Positions 1 to 8,866 are shown, counted from the stretch's first letter. The stretch is DNA of 64,000 bases from Bacillus stratosphericus (GCF_020524495.1 NZ_JAIVLB010000005.1:1-64000), one strand, 5' to 3'. Notes: generated by a model from the letters alone, not told the origin. Numbers and translations: made by a program.

Positions 1-2
1 TT

Positions 3-131
3 ATTTCACTCATAACTGGAAGTTTAAATCTTAAGAATTATAAAAGTGATATTCTAAAATATCGAGAATTAAGTGAATGCTTAGACTTTCATGAAAAAAT
101 TAGGATATTGATTAATAAGGTTATAAAGTAG
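3..131 (+). CDS. C-terminal end of an unidentified protein, cut by the window start
   Basis: An open frame enters from the left edge and ends at the TAG at 129-131. It gives about 42 residues rich in Leu, Lys and Ile that end in LINKVIK. I do not recognise the family. The low GC and the decayed genes that follow suggest it belongs to the accessory zone. No start is visible, so its length and role are unknown. Confidence 0.4.
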   Translation: MSLITGSLNLKNYKSDILKYRELSECLDFHEKIRILINKVIK

Positions 132-303
132 AAAATTCACAGAAGCCATTGCAGTATCTAAGCAGGTTAGAAACAATGACACCAATAATAAATATCAATG
201 TTTAGCCATATCGGGTGACTTAACACAATCCGTTGGCGCCGCTCTGCAGGCGATCGGAGGGAATGAGCTAATTAAAGAAGTAGAGCAGTTAATTATTCCT
301 TAA
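130..303 (+). pseudogene. Orphan C-terminal coding fragment
   Basis: The frame is open from 130 to the TAA at 301-303 and has protein-like composition, with segments such as FTEAIAVSKQV and SVGAALQAIGG. It has no start codon with a ribosome binding site, and a stop lies just upstream in frame. It reads as the surviving tail of a larger gene. I cannot assign a family. Confidence 0.3.
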
Positions 304-385
304 AATATTAATTAGGTAGAAGGTTATGTATAAAGGTATTGAAAATAGATAATATAACCAAATGAAACGACCGTTTCCACTCCAA

Positions 386-417
386 CGCCCTACCTGCTGG
401 TTGGGCGCTTATATTTT
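386..417 (+). terminator. Rho-independent terminator-like hairpin
   Basis: CGCCCTACC (386-394) pairs with GGTTGGGCG (399-407) with one mismatch, leaving a 4-base loop, and an AT-rich tail follows. It separates the fragments on its left from the DUF1259 gene. No gene lies between it and 577. Confidence 0.55.
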
Positions 418-577
418 AAAGGGGTTTCCTCTGTAAATAAAAAGAATAAAAATCATACGAAGATCATATTCATATAGTATCATAGCCCAAATTCAAACAT
501 ATGAACTTAATCTTTCCTTCGCTTTACTTCTACTAATTAAAATAAAAAAATTAATTATATGGAGGAGGGTTGAAAAA

Positions 578-982
578 TTGCAGAGCTTTGATTCAATTTG
601 TAATCAATTTGCTGTGATTCTAAACGGAAAAAGTAATATTAGTCAAAATAGTTGTTCTGTATCGTTGCACCGCGACTTTAAAGTGTCAATTCAAGGTCGT
701 GAAAGTAAAGCTGTTGTGCCCGCGGAGGTGTTATTTGAGTCATTAGACCAAAGTGGCAATGCGCTTAATTTAGCTGAAATAGCTATATTACAAGAGGAAA
801 TTCCAAGATTTATGTACTCCATTGTTAGACAAGGATTAATTGTAAGTGCTCTACACAATCATTGGTTGTTTACTGATCCAGTAATTATGTATATCCATAT
901 TCAATCTATAGAGCCGCCACTAAACTTCGCACATAAGATCAATCATTCATTTTCATTTTTATTTAGTCGTCCAATTATGTGA
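578..982 (+). CDS. DUF1259 (LppY/LpqO-like) domain protein
   Basis: This is a 134-residue protein starting at TTG 578, eight bases after a strong GGAGGAGGG. The C-terminal half contains LIVSALHNHWLFTDPVIMYIHIQS. A His-rich 'HNHW..P..MYIH' signature of this kind is characteristic of DUF1259 proteins; the biochemical role of that family is not settled. There is no signal peptide or membrane segment. The length fits the single-domain Bacillus versions. The gene is monocistronic and surrounded by decayed genes, yet it is intact itself. Confidence 0.65.
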   Translation: MQSFDSICNQFAVILNGKSNISQNSCSVSLHRDFKVSIQGRESKAVVPAEVLFESLDQSGNALNLAEIAILQEEIPRFMYSIVRQGLIVSALHNHWLFTDPVIMYIHIQSIEPPLNFAHKINHSFSFLFSRPIM

Positions 983-1174
983 GTAACCCCTTAATCCACT
1001 TTGTAAGGAAATATTTTTTAGATTTAAGCAAATTAATTTGCACATAATATATTTTTTTATCATCATATTAAGTATATACTCATATTTCCCCCAAGTAAGG
1101 TCAGTATTTGATCCATTTTTTTAGTTACTATAAAGGGCTTGATACAATGATTACGGAGGAACACACACAACAAA

Positions 1175-1540
1175 ATGGCTGCTGCTTATCGGAGCAGCTT
1201 GAATGTTTTATACGAAACAGATGAAGACAACGCCGTCACAAAAGCATACAAATACAGTGATAGTGGACAAATGCTTGTATTTACACAAAATGGTATATAT
1301 GATGAATACAAAGCTTATAAATCAGGCAAGGGGTAGCCAAAGCTACAGCAATAGGTTTAGTTGGAGGCACTGTGTTTAAAGGAGCAAAAATTGCTTATAA
1401 GGCACATCGTCTTAACTTAACCGACAAAAAAATGAAGAGTTATGGAATATCCTTCATAAAAAAATTAAATGGAGACCTGGTAGTAAATTTGTAAAAATAA
1501 AACCTCCACAAAGTATAATTTAGATGAACTAGAAGCTTGA
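1175..1540 (+). pseudogene. Degraded C-terminal part of a YD-repeat (WapA/RHS-like) polymorphic toxin
   Basis: The first frame (1175-1336) encodes a YD-repeat-like unit with LNVLYETDE, then AYKYSDSGQML, and stops. A second frame (1336-1494) encodes a Gly/Ala-rich segment (AIGLVGGTVFKGAKIAYKAH) typical of the region just before a toxin tip. A third frame gives ELWNILHKKIKWRPGSKF, and YNLDELEA then ends at 1540. At least two frameshifts are needed to join these, so the gene is dead. In living homologues the last segment would be the variable toxin domain; I cannot name its activity. Confidence 0.5.
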
Positions 1541-1635
1541 GTGTAGTATGTTAACTTTATTTAAAAAGTGCACTCATTTTAATGAACGTATATAGCTTTG
1601 GAATGGAAACACTCTGGCTATTTCTTTTCACACAT

Positions 1636-1818
1636 TTGCCAATGGAATTAGATGATTTCGGAGAATAGCTTATTCCGCCTTATCCTGATGGAGATTACCG
1701 TTTTTTCTTTAAATCAGATTTGGAATGAGGAGTACTGGGGGATCCGGTTCAACATCAGATGATTATTTATGGTGAAAGCTTATTGTTAGAATATCCTCAG
1801 GATTCTATTTTCATATAG
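1636..1818 (+). pseudogene. Remnant resembling a DUF2716-type gene
   Basis: A frame with two in-frame stops reads PYPDGDYRFFFKSDLE, then GVLGDPVQHQMIIYGESLL. The pattern 'YPdGDYyfFl..df..G..g.P....i.vfGe.L' is what I remember of DUF2716 proteins, which are often found beside contact-dependent or polymorphic toxins. Its place right after the toxin remnant fits a dead immunity partner. The family assignment is from memory and tentative. Confidence 0.35.
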
Positions 1819-1934
1819 AAGAAAGATTAAATGATTTGAGTTTCTTAATTATTAAATAATACATATCTATAAATTCTTATAAAATGATTATTTTTATAAT
1901 TCTATAAAATCATCTCTCAACAGAGAAAGGTGCA

Positions 1935-2802
1935 ATGACATTGAAACGAATCATGAAATGGCTCTTATTAACAGCCGTTATCGCTGGATTATTGGTATGC
2001 GCATTCTTTGTGTTCCGTTTAAACCAGCCTAAGCCGACAACGAACATCTATTATGCAGATACACAAAACAAACAGCAAACTCTCGACATGTACATGCCGA
2101 AAGACAAAAATAAAGACAAAGTGAAGAAGCATCCAGTGATGATCTATCTCCATGGCGGTGGATGGACAGGCGGAGATAAGAACAGAGTTGCTTCAAAGGC
2201 TGATTATTTTACCGATCAGGGGTATGTGTTTGTCTCTATAAATTATCGGCTTCACCCAGATGCTGAATATGAGCAGATGGCGGATGATACGGCGAACGCC
2301 ATTAAATGGGTCAAGGATCATGCGGATGAGTATCAAATCGATCCATCGAAAATCAATGTCATGGGTCACTCGGCAGGCGGTCATTTGACGGCTTTAGTTA
2401 CCGGATTCGACCTACTTAAAACGTGTGGGGCTGTCGCCAAAAACGATAAAATCCATCGTCATTTTAGATGGCCCTTTAAACATCAATCAATTTATACAAG
2501 CCATTCCATCCTATGAAAAAGTGTTTGGCAAACAGGAGAAGAACTGGACAAAAGCATCGCCGGTCACTTATATGAATGGAGCCGGTCTACCGCCTGTCTA
2601 TTTAGTTACAAGATGGGAAAATCCTGAAGTATACCGCTTTGCTGAAAAGCTAAATCATGATAAAGGGTCTCGGTATGTTTTTAGGATACATACATTAAGC
2701 CATAGTGATCTAAATAAGTGGTTTGGATCAGAACGGGCGCCAAAAGAAGCGCAAGAATTGACAAAGGCTGTCATGGATTTTGTGAATAGGCAGAATTCAT
2801 AA
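1935..2802 (+). pseudogene. Alpha/beta hydrolase (esterase/lipase, BD-FAE-like), frameshifted
   Basis: The first frame (1935-2516) has an N-terminal membrane anchor (about residues 10-29), the oxyanion motif HGGGW and the nucleophile elbow GHSAGG. Homology then continues in the +1 frame (about 2419-2802) with LDGPLNINQF and a C-terminal SHSDL that would supply the catalytic His. Reading LLKRVGLSP across 2413-2435 restores continuity, which needs one extra base near 2411-2420. The parts together would give about 288 residues, normal for the family. Either this is a recent null allele or a sequencing error; both halves are otherwise well preserved. Confidence 0.75.
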
Positions 2803-2896
2803 TGAAGGCTGTATGCTCGACAATCCATTTTGCCGCAGTATATGATAATCCGTAAATGGTTTGTTATCAAAGGAATGTATGTTGTTGTCATCATGT

Positions 2897-3023
2897 ATGG
2901 AAAAAATAGAAAGAGCTGACGCTGAATATTATCGGTGGTAAGTGGAAAATGCTAATTTTATGGCACCTTGGCAGAGTAGGGACAAAACGTTTCGGTGAGT
3001 TAAAGTCGTTAATGCCGATTTAA
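2897..3023 (+). pseudogene. HxlR-family regulator remnant
   Basis: From 2922 the frame reads [14 protein letters not shown], then [13 protein letters not shown], and hits TAA at 3021. 'GGKWK..IL..L..g..RF.EL...' is the signature of the HxlR winged helix. The start lies in another frame (ATG 2897), so one frameshift is present, and about 60 C-terminal residues are missing. I see nothing coding between 3024 and 3344. Confidence 0.65.
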
Positions 3024-3344
3024 GAGGCGATGTATAAATGGGGAAAACAATATCTCAACAGCAATTTCTTAAAGGATGATACATAGAAATACCTACGATT
3101 GATATTGGTCGAAAGACAGTATCTTTTTTGTGACCATATGCAATAAAGTACTAGGATTGCTTCATTCCTGTTGCTAAAACTTAGCAGTAAATATACAAGA
3201 AGCCATTGAGCTGATAAAAGAAGTAGAAGTATCCATTGATGTGGTCGTCATATGGTGTAGTAGAAAAAACACTAAAAATAATGATACATATGCAGATGAG
3301 GAAAAAATGGTGCTATGTTTTATCATAGTTTGGAGGAGATACAA

Positions 3345-3899
3345 ATGGAACAACAGGCCATGCGCTTCACATTAGCAGCAGGACCAAATAGTGAGCTGGA
3401 ATCTTTTGCCCTCCGTGCAGCACTTGAGAACTTTGGTGCAAAAGTCGATATGCATTGGATAGGCAGACCCAATGATCTAATTGATGTGTTATCTGGGAGA
3501 AATAGAGGAGAGACTGACTATTTTCTTTTATGTTTTCACGGGGAAGAAGGAAAGCTTGTTATGCCTGAGTTAGGGGAAGATGTATACGAAGATGTGGAGC
3601 CTAGAGGTGCTGCTTTTGGAGCGGATGAAATCAAGCGATATGCTTCGTTAAAAGGGGCTCACGTCATATCTACCGGTTGCACGCTAGGTGAGAAAAAGCT
3701 TGCAGATGCCTTTCTAGAAACAGGTGCGTTATCCTATATTGCGCCTGATGATTACATTGATGGCAATGCGGCATTTATCTTTGTTCTGACCATGTTGTAT
3801 GAGCTCATGAACAATACAAAGACGGTCAGAGCGGCTTTTGATCAAGCGAGCTCTATTGATGAAGAAACGAAATTATTTCAACTATATATGCAAAAATAA
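3345..3899 (+). CDS. Small protein with a caspase-like (clan CD) His/Cys pair
   Basis: This protein has 184 residues; the ATG at 3345 is chosen because GGAGGAG lies about 6 bases upstream. A hydrophobic strand ends in CFHG (His65-Gly66), and a second strand ends in STGCTLG (Cys112). A 'YIAP...A..F.....YEL' stretch follows at 131-153, then a helix with VRAAF. The order strand-HG, strand-GC, 47 residues apart, and the C-terminal segment resemble caspase/CHAT-type cysteine peptidases. That is a structural inference only. It has no signal peptide, and no gene in the neighbourhood suggests a substrate. Confidence 0.5.
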   Translation: MEQQAMRFTLAAGPNSELESFALRAALENFGAKVDMHWIGRPNDLIDVLSGRNRGETDYFLLCFHGEEGKLVMPELGEDVYEDVEPRGAAFGADEIKRYASLKGAHVISTGCTLGEKKLADAFLETGALSYIAPDDYIDGNAAFIFVLTMLYELMNNTKTVRAAFDQASSIDEETKLFQLYMQK

Positions 3900-4061
3900 A
3901 AGGGATGACACAAATTCTACAAACACACGTTATCGGTATCTGCGTTTTATACTTTCCTACATGTGAGCAAGTTTACTGTCTCTTTCTTAGATGCGGTATG
4001 TTATGCAATAACAACACCTCTCGTAAAATCCAAAATATACAAGATAGCCTCATGATTTTGT

Positions 4062-4109
4062 TGTAGTAATCTTAGCAATTTCTATTCATTTTTGTAGTTT
4101 AATTACAAA
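4062..4109 (+). promoter_or_regulatory. Two TGTAG-type candidate regulator sites upstream of the acid-sugar operon
   Basis: TGTAGTAATCTTAGCA begins at 4062. At 4091-4109 TTTGTAGTT and AATTACAAA form a 9-base inverted repeat with one mismatch around a single T. Both share TGTAGT...ATTAC-like halves with the palindrome at 4198. MurR/RpiR regulators commonly bind AT-rich dyads of this form next to their own genes. Assignment to the adjacent regulator is inference. Confidence 0.45.
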
Positions 4110-4180
4110 TGTGAGGTGTATATAACAGTTATTTTATCGAAAAACAATATTTTTATGTGGATTTTATGAATGAACTATTG

Positions 4181-4194
4181 TGAAAACGCTTTTA
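4181..4194 (+). promoter_or_regulatory. CcpA catabolite-response element (cre)-like site
   Basis: TGAAAACGCTTTTA matches the optimal cre TGAAAGCGCTTTCA at 12 of 14 positions, including the central CG. Its place just upstream of the operon fits carbon catabolite repression by CcpA-HPr-Ser-P. Confidence 0.65.
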
Positions 4195-4197
4195 TTG

Positions 4198-4211
4198 TAG
4201 TAATATTACTA
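4198..4211 (+). promoter_or_regulatory. Perfect 14-bp palindrome, probable operator
   Basis: TAGTAATATTACTA is fully self-complementary. It sits 24 bases before the TTG start of the RpiR-type regulator and only three bases after the cre-like site, so a bound repressor would block transcription of the operon. The binding protein is inferred to be the adjacent regulator. Confidence 0.5.
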
Positions 4212-4235
4212 AAAAAGTGAGGTGATTGGTTTAAA

Positions 4236-5084
4236 TTGATTAGCTTTCAGGAACGAATTCAATTAAAAGAAGGTTTATTGACTGTCTCGGAACTTAAAAT
4301 CATTGATCAATTAAATAAGCATGAAAAACCATTTTTGTTAGCTATGAATGAGCTTGCTACATTAAGTAATGTGAGTGAGCCGAGTGTAGTGAGACTTTAT
4401 CGAAAATTAGGTTATGGAAGTTACCAAGAATTAAAGGTAGCATTGGCCCAAGAACTAGCTGGGAAAGTTACAACTGCTATCAATACTGACACAGAAATTA
4501 GAGAAAACGACTTGTCTAATGAAGTATTCACAAAGATTAGTAACCAGTTGACTACAGCACTAGCGATGACAAAAGAGAAACTCAATGTTGATGACATGGA
4601 AGAAGCTGTAGAACTCATTTTAAACGCTGAGAGGATCTTTTTCTTTGGACAAGGTTTATCTGGAACAGTTGCTGAAGATAGTGCTCATAAATTTATGAGA
4701 ATTGGTGGAACCGCATTAGCAGTTAAAGACCCACATTATCAAGCTATTTATGCTAGTCATATGATATCAGATGATCTTGTGATTGCCATATCTCATTCCG
4801 GTGAAACGGTTAACATTATTGAAGTTGTCGATATAGCTAAGAAAAGTGGGGCAAAAATCATTATTATTACTTCTAATAAAAAGACAACGCTTTCAAAGAT
4901 GGCAGATATCTTGCTGCTTACGAAAGCACAAGAGACAGAAAGGAGATCAGATGCCATGGTCAGTCGTCTCATCCAACTGGCATTAATTGACACTCTTTAT
5001 ACTAGAACAGTCGCAATTGGTGGAGAATATTTAGAAGAAGCAGTTAATGCTTCAAGATTAGCTGTAACAAGAATGAAAAGGTAA
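4236..5084 (+). CDS. MurR/RpiR-family transcriptional regulator with SIS domain
   Basis: This is a 282-residue protein starting at TTG 4236 behind GAGGTGAT. Residues 1-75 form the RpiR helix-turn-helix (LSNVSEPSVVRLYRKLGYGSYQEL). Residues about 125-260 form a SIS sugar-phosphate-binding domain, with FFGQGLSGTVAED and ISHSGETVNIIEV as its two phosphate-contact loops. It is the first gene of a four-gene operon and probably senses a phosphorylated sugar acid made by the pathway. The palindromes upstream suggest autoregulation. The family is certain; the ligand is inferred. Confidence 0.9.
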   Translation: MISFQERIQLKEGLLTVSELKIIDQLNKHEKPFLLAMNELATLSNVSEPSVVRLYRKLGYGSYQELKVALAQELAGKVTTAINTDTEIRENDLSNEVFTKISNQLTTALAMTKEKLNVDDMEEAVELILNAERIFFFGQGLSGTVAEDSAHKFMRIGGTALAVKDPHYQAIYASHMISDDLVIAISHSGETVNIIEVVDIAKKSGAKIIIITSNKKTTLSKMADILLLTKAQETERRSDAMVSRLIQLALIDTLYTRTVAIGGEYLEEAVNASRLAVTRMKR

Positions 5085-5134
5085 ATTACGGGAATGATAC
5101 TGAATATCAACTAGTTACCATCAGGAGGTTAGAA

Positions 5135-6493
5135 ATGTTAACAGGTCATGCTTTAATCGTTGGATTTGTTGTTTGCTTAGTTGTATTATTTTTACTCATT
5201 ATCAAATTTAAGTGGGACGCATTTATTGCATTAATGGTTGTTGCACTAGGTCTTGGATTACTATCAAGCATTCCTGTTACTGATGTTCCAAATGTAATAG
5301 CAACTGGATTCGGTAATACGCTTGCAGGTGTTGGTGTTCTAATTGGTTTAGGGATTATCTTTGGGCAATTTTTAGCTGCTTCTGGTGCAATTAGTAAGAT
5401 TGCAACAGGAATGCTCCGAGCATTTGGTATAAATAAGTCTCCATATGCTATGGCGGCAACATCAATTACCGTAGCTATTCCGGTATTCTTTGATGCAGCA
5501 TTTATCATTTTGCATAAATTAATTCAAAACCTTTCAGTTAAGACTAAGATTTCACTTTCAACATTTGTAGCAATTCTTGCAATTGGTTTAATTACAGCTC
5601 ACAGCTTAATCATTCCTACACCAGGGCCCCTTGTCGTAGCAGATCAAACAGGAGCCGATATTGGTATATTCTTTATTTACGGTTTATTAGTTGCCATCCC
5701 AGGTGTTATTGTTGGTGGAGTGATTTACGGTAAATTTGTAGGGAAGAGACTGACAAATGAAGGGCGTCTATACGAGTCAGAAGTCATAGATTATGAAGCT
5801 GGAAAAAATCAATCAGGTAGAAAAGAGATTTCAGCAGGGTTGTCTTTCGGAATACTGGCACTTCCGATCGTATTAATCTTAGGGAATACCGTAATGAACT
5901 TAATTTTCCCAGATACCAGCGCTGCGACGTTCTTCACTATCATTGGAGATAAAAATGTTGCTCTTTTAATTAGTGTAATTGTAGCGATGTTCTCACTTAA
6001 ACCTTATATCAAGGAAGATACAAAAACAGTCTTTAGTGATGCATTTAACCAAAGTGGAATGGTTCTCTTAATTACAGGTGCAGGTGGAGCATTTGGACGA
6101 GTTGTTCAAGAAACTGGAATTGGTGATTTACTAATTAACCTCATGCAAGGAATGAACATGCCAGCATTACTACTTGCTTTCTTATTCTCACAAATTTTGC
6201 GTGCATCTTTAGGTTCTGCAACGGTTGCACTTGTTACGACTTCTTCAATTATGGGACCAATGGCTGTCGACCTCGGTGTATCACCTGTGTTATTGGGTCT
6301 TGCAATTTGTGCGGGTGGTATCGGTTTATCAATGCCAAATGACTCCGGCTTCTGGGTGGTCAGTAAATTTGGGCGTTTAACAGTCACAGAAACATTACGT
6401 GTTTGGAGTATTGGTGGATTTATTTCTGGTGTAACAGCACTTGTTTTTATATATATACTCAGTGCATTCTCAGGATTCTTGCCTGGACTATAG
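5135..6493 (+). CDS. GntP-family gluconate/sugar-acid:H+ symporter
   Basis: The protein has 452 residues and about 12 hydrophobic segments, with AGGAGG 8 bases before its ATG. The family fingerprint is clear in GVGVLIGLGIIFGQFLAASGAISKIA, in TPGPLVVADQTGADIG, and in the C-terminal GLSMPNDSGFWVVSKFG. Members import gluconate or related aldonates using the proton gradient. The dehydrogenase and acid-sugar kinase downstream suggest the substrate is a four-carbon acid such as threonate or erythronate. The gene lies 50 bases after the regulator and is probably co-transcribed. Confidence 0.92.
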   Translation: MLTGHALIVGFVVCLVVLFLLIIKFKWDAFIALMVVALGLGLLSSIPVTDVPNVIATGFGNTLAGVGVLIGLGIIFGQFLAASGAISKIATGMLRAFGINKSPYAMAATSITVAIPVFFDAAFIILHKLIQNLSVKTKISLSTFVAILAIGLITAHSLIIPTPGPLVVADQTGADIGIFFIYGLLVAIPGVIVGGVIYGKFVGKRLTNEGRLYESEVIDYEAGKNQSGRKEISAGLSFGILALPIVLILGNTVMNLIFPDTSAATFFTIIGDKNVALLISVIVAMFSLKPYIKEDTKTVFSDAFNQSGMVLLITGAGGAFGRVVQETGIGDLLINLMQGMNMPALLLAFLFSQILRASLGSATVALVTTSSIMGPMAVDLGVSPVLLGLAICAGGIGLSMPNDSGFWVVSKFGRLTVTETLRVWSIGGFISGVTALVFIYILSAFSGFLPGL

Positions 6494-6536
6494 CCTTTAA
6501 CGTAATTAAAGCAGATGATTAAATAGGAGTGGTGTC

Positions 6537-7436
6537 ATGAAGAAACGTATAGGATTTATTGGACTAGGAATTATGGGAATGCCGATGGCAAAAAACCTGT
6601 TAAAGCATAAATACAAGGTGACTGTATTTGATATTAATCAACAAGTTGTTGACAAACTTGCGGATGCAGGAGCAAACCGTGCTTCTTCTAGTAAGGAAGT
6701 TGCAAAGAACAGTGATGTTGTGATAACAATGCTTCCAAAAGGAGAACATGTTCGCCAAGCAGTCTTTGGTGAACATGGTGTAATGGAAGGCGCTAGTGTT
6801 GGAATGGTAGTTATTGATATGAGTTCTATTTCACCAGTTGACTCAAAAGAAATGGCTGAATTAACAACGCAAAAAGGTGTTGATTTCTTGGATGCACCTG
6901 TAAGTGGTGGTGAGCCAAAAGCGATAGACGGAACACTTTCGATTATGGTGGGTGGTAACGCTGCTGTATTTGAAGAAGTCAAAGACGTTCTTTCTGCGAT
7001 GGGAAGAGACATCGTACGTGTAGGAGACTCAGGCTGTGGAACAACAGCGAAGCTTGCTAACCAAATTATTGTAAACTTAAACATCGCAGCTGTGTCTGAA
7101 GCTCTTGTTTTGGCGACAAAGGCGGGCATTGATGTCGAGAAAATGTATAAAGCAATCCGAGGTGGGCTTGCTGGAAGTACTGTAATGGATGAGAAAATAC
7201 CAATGATCTTGAAACGTAATTTCAAAGCAGGTGGACGTGTTGACATTAATTTGAAGGATTTAACAAATGTCATGAATACAGCACATCAGCTAGATGTTCC
7301 ACTAGCATTATCAAGCCACTTACTTGAAATTTTCCATGCATTGAAAGCGGATGGGAAAGAAGCGCTTGACCACTCAAGCATTGTTCAACATTATGAAAAG
7401 CTTGCAAATGTTGAAGTTAAAAGAGAGGAGAAGTAA
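6537..7436 (+). CDS. NAD-dependent beta-hydroxyacid dehydrogenase, L-threonate dehydrogenase (LtnD)-like
   Basis: This is a 299-residue member of the 3-hydroxyisobutyrate dehydrogenase family. The N-terminal Rossmann fold has GFIGLGIMGMPMAKNL at residues 6-21. The substrate loop is DAPVSGGEPKA (about 119-129), the catalytic lysine is Lys172 in TTAKLANQ, and a later NLKDLTN completes the family signature. LtnD-type enzymes oxidise L-threonate at C2. Two bases separate it from the DUF1537 kinase, a pairing typical of acid-sugar pathways, and this is the reason for preferring LtnD over a hydroxyisobutyrate or tartronate semialdehyde role. Confidence 0.85.
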   Translation: MKKRIGFIGLGIMGMPMAKNLLKHKYKVTVFDINQQVVDKLADAGANRASSSKEVAKNSDVVITMLPKGEHVRQAVFGEHGVMEGASVGMVVIDMSSISPVDSKEMAELTTQKGVDFLDAPVSGGEPKAIDGTLSIMVGGNAAVFEEVKDVLSAMGRDIVRVGDSGCGTTAKLANQIIVNLNIAAVSEALVLATKAGIDVEKMYKAIRGGLAGSTVMDEKIPMILKRNFKAGGRVDINLKDLTNVMNTAHQLDVPLALSSHLLEIFHALKADGKEALDHSSIVQHYEKLANVEVKREEK

Positions 7437-7438
7437 GA

Positions 7439-8866
7439 ATGGAAATACAAAATGCGTCTGACTTGGCGAAACTGAGGAAGTTGAGCCGTGAAGAAGTAAA
7501 AGCAAAACTTGCTGCTACAAGGATGGGCTTTCAACACAAAATTGTTGTACTAGACGATGATCCAACAGGTATACAAACAGTACATGGAGTTTCTGTATAC
7601 ACCGATTGGACACAAGAAAGTATTGAAAAAGGGTTCCGTGAAGAAAATCAAATGTTCTTCATCCTAACAAACTCTCGTGGATTCACATCAAAAGAGACAG
7701 AAGTGGTTCATCAAGATATTGCTAGACGCGTTCAAGATGTGTCTACTGCTCTAAATGTCCCGTACATTCTAATTAGCCGTAGCGATTCTACTTTGCGTGG
7801 ACACTATCCGCTAGAAACAGAAACATTAAAATTAACAATCGAAGAGCATTCAAATATAAAATTTGATGGAGAAATTATTATCCCTTTCTTTAAAGAAGGT
7901 GGACGTTTTACGATCAATAACTTTCACTATGTTCAAAACGGAGATGCCTTAGTCCCAGTAGGGGAAACAGAGTTTGCGAAAGACCGTACTTTTGGCTTTG
8001 TATCATCTCATTTAGGAGAATGGATTGAAGAGAAGACAAATGGAGAGTATACCAAAAAAGGTACAATCTACATTAACTTAACAGATCTACGCAATGAAAA
8101 TGTAACAAAGATTAAAGAACAATTGATGAATGCATCCAACTTCCAAAAGGTTGTTGTCAATGCAGTTGATTATGTTGACGTTGAAGTCTTTGTTACAGTT
8201 TTGATAGAATCATTAAAATTAGGAAAAAATTTCTTGTTTCGCAGTGCGGCAAGTCTGACAAAAGTCATTGGTGGTGTAACTGATAAGCCATTATTAACAA
8301 GAGATGACCTAATAACAGAAGAAACGAATCACGGTGGGTTAGTTGTGGTGGGTTCACATGTTCAAAAAACAACAGAGCAATTGCAGGCACTAATTGAGAG
8401 TGATCTTATGACACCAGTTGAGTTTGATGTACATCTTGCTCTTGAACCAGATAAGTTTGAAGAAGAAATTAAACGTGTCCGCACAACATGTGAAAATTTA
8501 ATCAGACAGGGTAAATCTGTTATGTACTATACACGCAGAGAAAGGTTTGACTTAGGGGAGAATAAGAAAGAAGAAGAATTAAAGCTTTCTGTTAAAATCT
8601 CTGATGCGGTCACAAGCATTGTTCGTGACTTGGGAGTTTGTCCAAAATACATTGTTGCAAAAGGCGGTATTACATCATCAAGTATCGGTACCGTAGGACT
8701 TTCCGTGAAACGTGCGGAAGTTGCTGGTCAAATCAAGCCAGGAATTCCAGTATGGAAAATAGGCGAGGAAAGTAAATTCCCAGGCATAGCTTACATCCTT
8801 TTCCCAGGAAATGTTGGAACAAAAGATACATTAAAAGAAGTTGTTGAAATATTAGAAAATAAATAA
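7439..8866 (+). CDS. Four-carbon acid sugar kinase (DUF1537 family, OtnK/DtnK-like)
   Basis: The protein has 475 residues. The N-terminal domain starts with IVVLDDDPTGIQTVHG (the DDDPTG motif) and has SRSDSTLRGHYPLE for substrate and Mg binding. The C-terminal nucleotide-binding domain carries VAKGGITSSSIG and ends in FPGNVG. DUF1537 enzymes phosphorylate 3-oxo-tetronate or D-threonate. RBS GAGGAG lies in the end of the dehydrogenase gene. The next step would need an OtnC decarboxylase or a PdxA2 dehydrogenase, and neither is encoded here. Confidence 0.9.
   Translation: MEIQNASDLAKLRKLSREEVKAKLAATRMGFQHKIVVLDDDPTGIQTVHGVSVYTDWTQESIEKGFREENQMFFILTNSRGFTSKETEVVHQDIARRVQDVSTALNVPYILISRSDSTLRGHYPLETETLKLTIEEHSNIKFDGEIIIPFFKEGGRFTINNFHYVQNGDALVPVGETEFAKDRTFGFVSSHLGEWIEEKTNGEYTKKGTIYINLTDLRNENVTKIKEQLMNASNFQKVVVNAVDYVDVEVFVTVLIESLKLGKNFLFRSAASLTKVIGGVTDKPLLTRDDLITEETNHGGLVVVGSHVQKTTEQLQALIESDLMTPVEFDVHLALEPDKFEEEIKRVRTTCENLIRQGKSVMYYTRRERFDLGENKKEEELKLSVKISDAVTSIVRDLGVCPKYIVAKGGITSSSIGTVGLSVKRAEVAGQIKPGIPVWKIGEESKFPGIAYILFPGNVGTKDTLKEVVEILENK

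Noticed and set aside
3170-3344. An open frame running into the caspase-like gene from 3190
   Set aside because: It is in a different frame from that gene, has no start or RBS, and shows no domain character.
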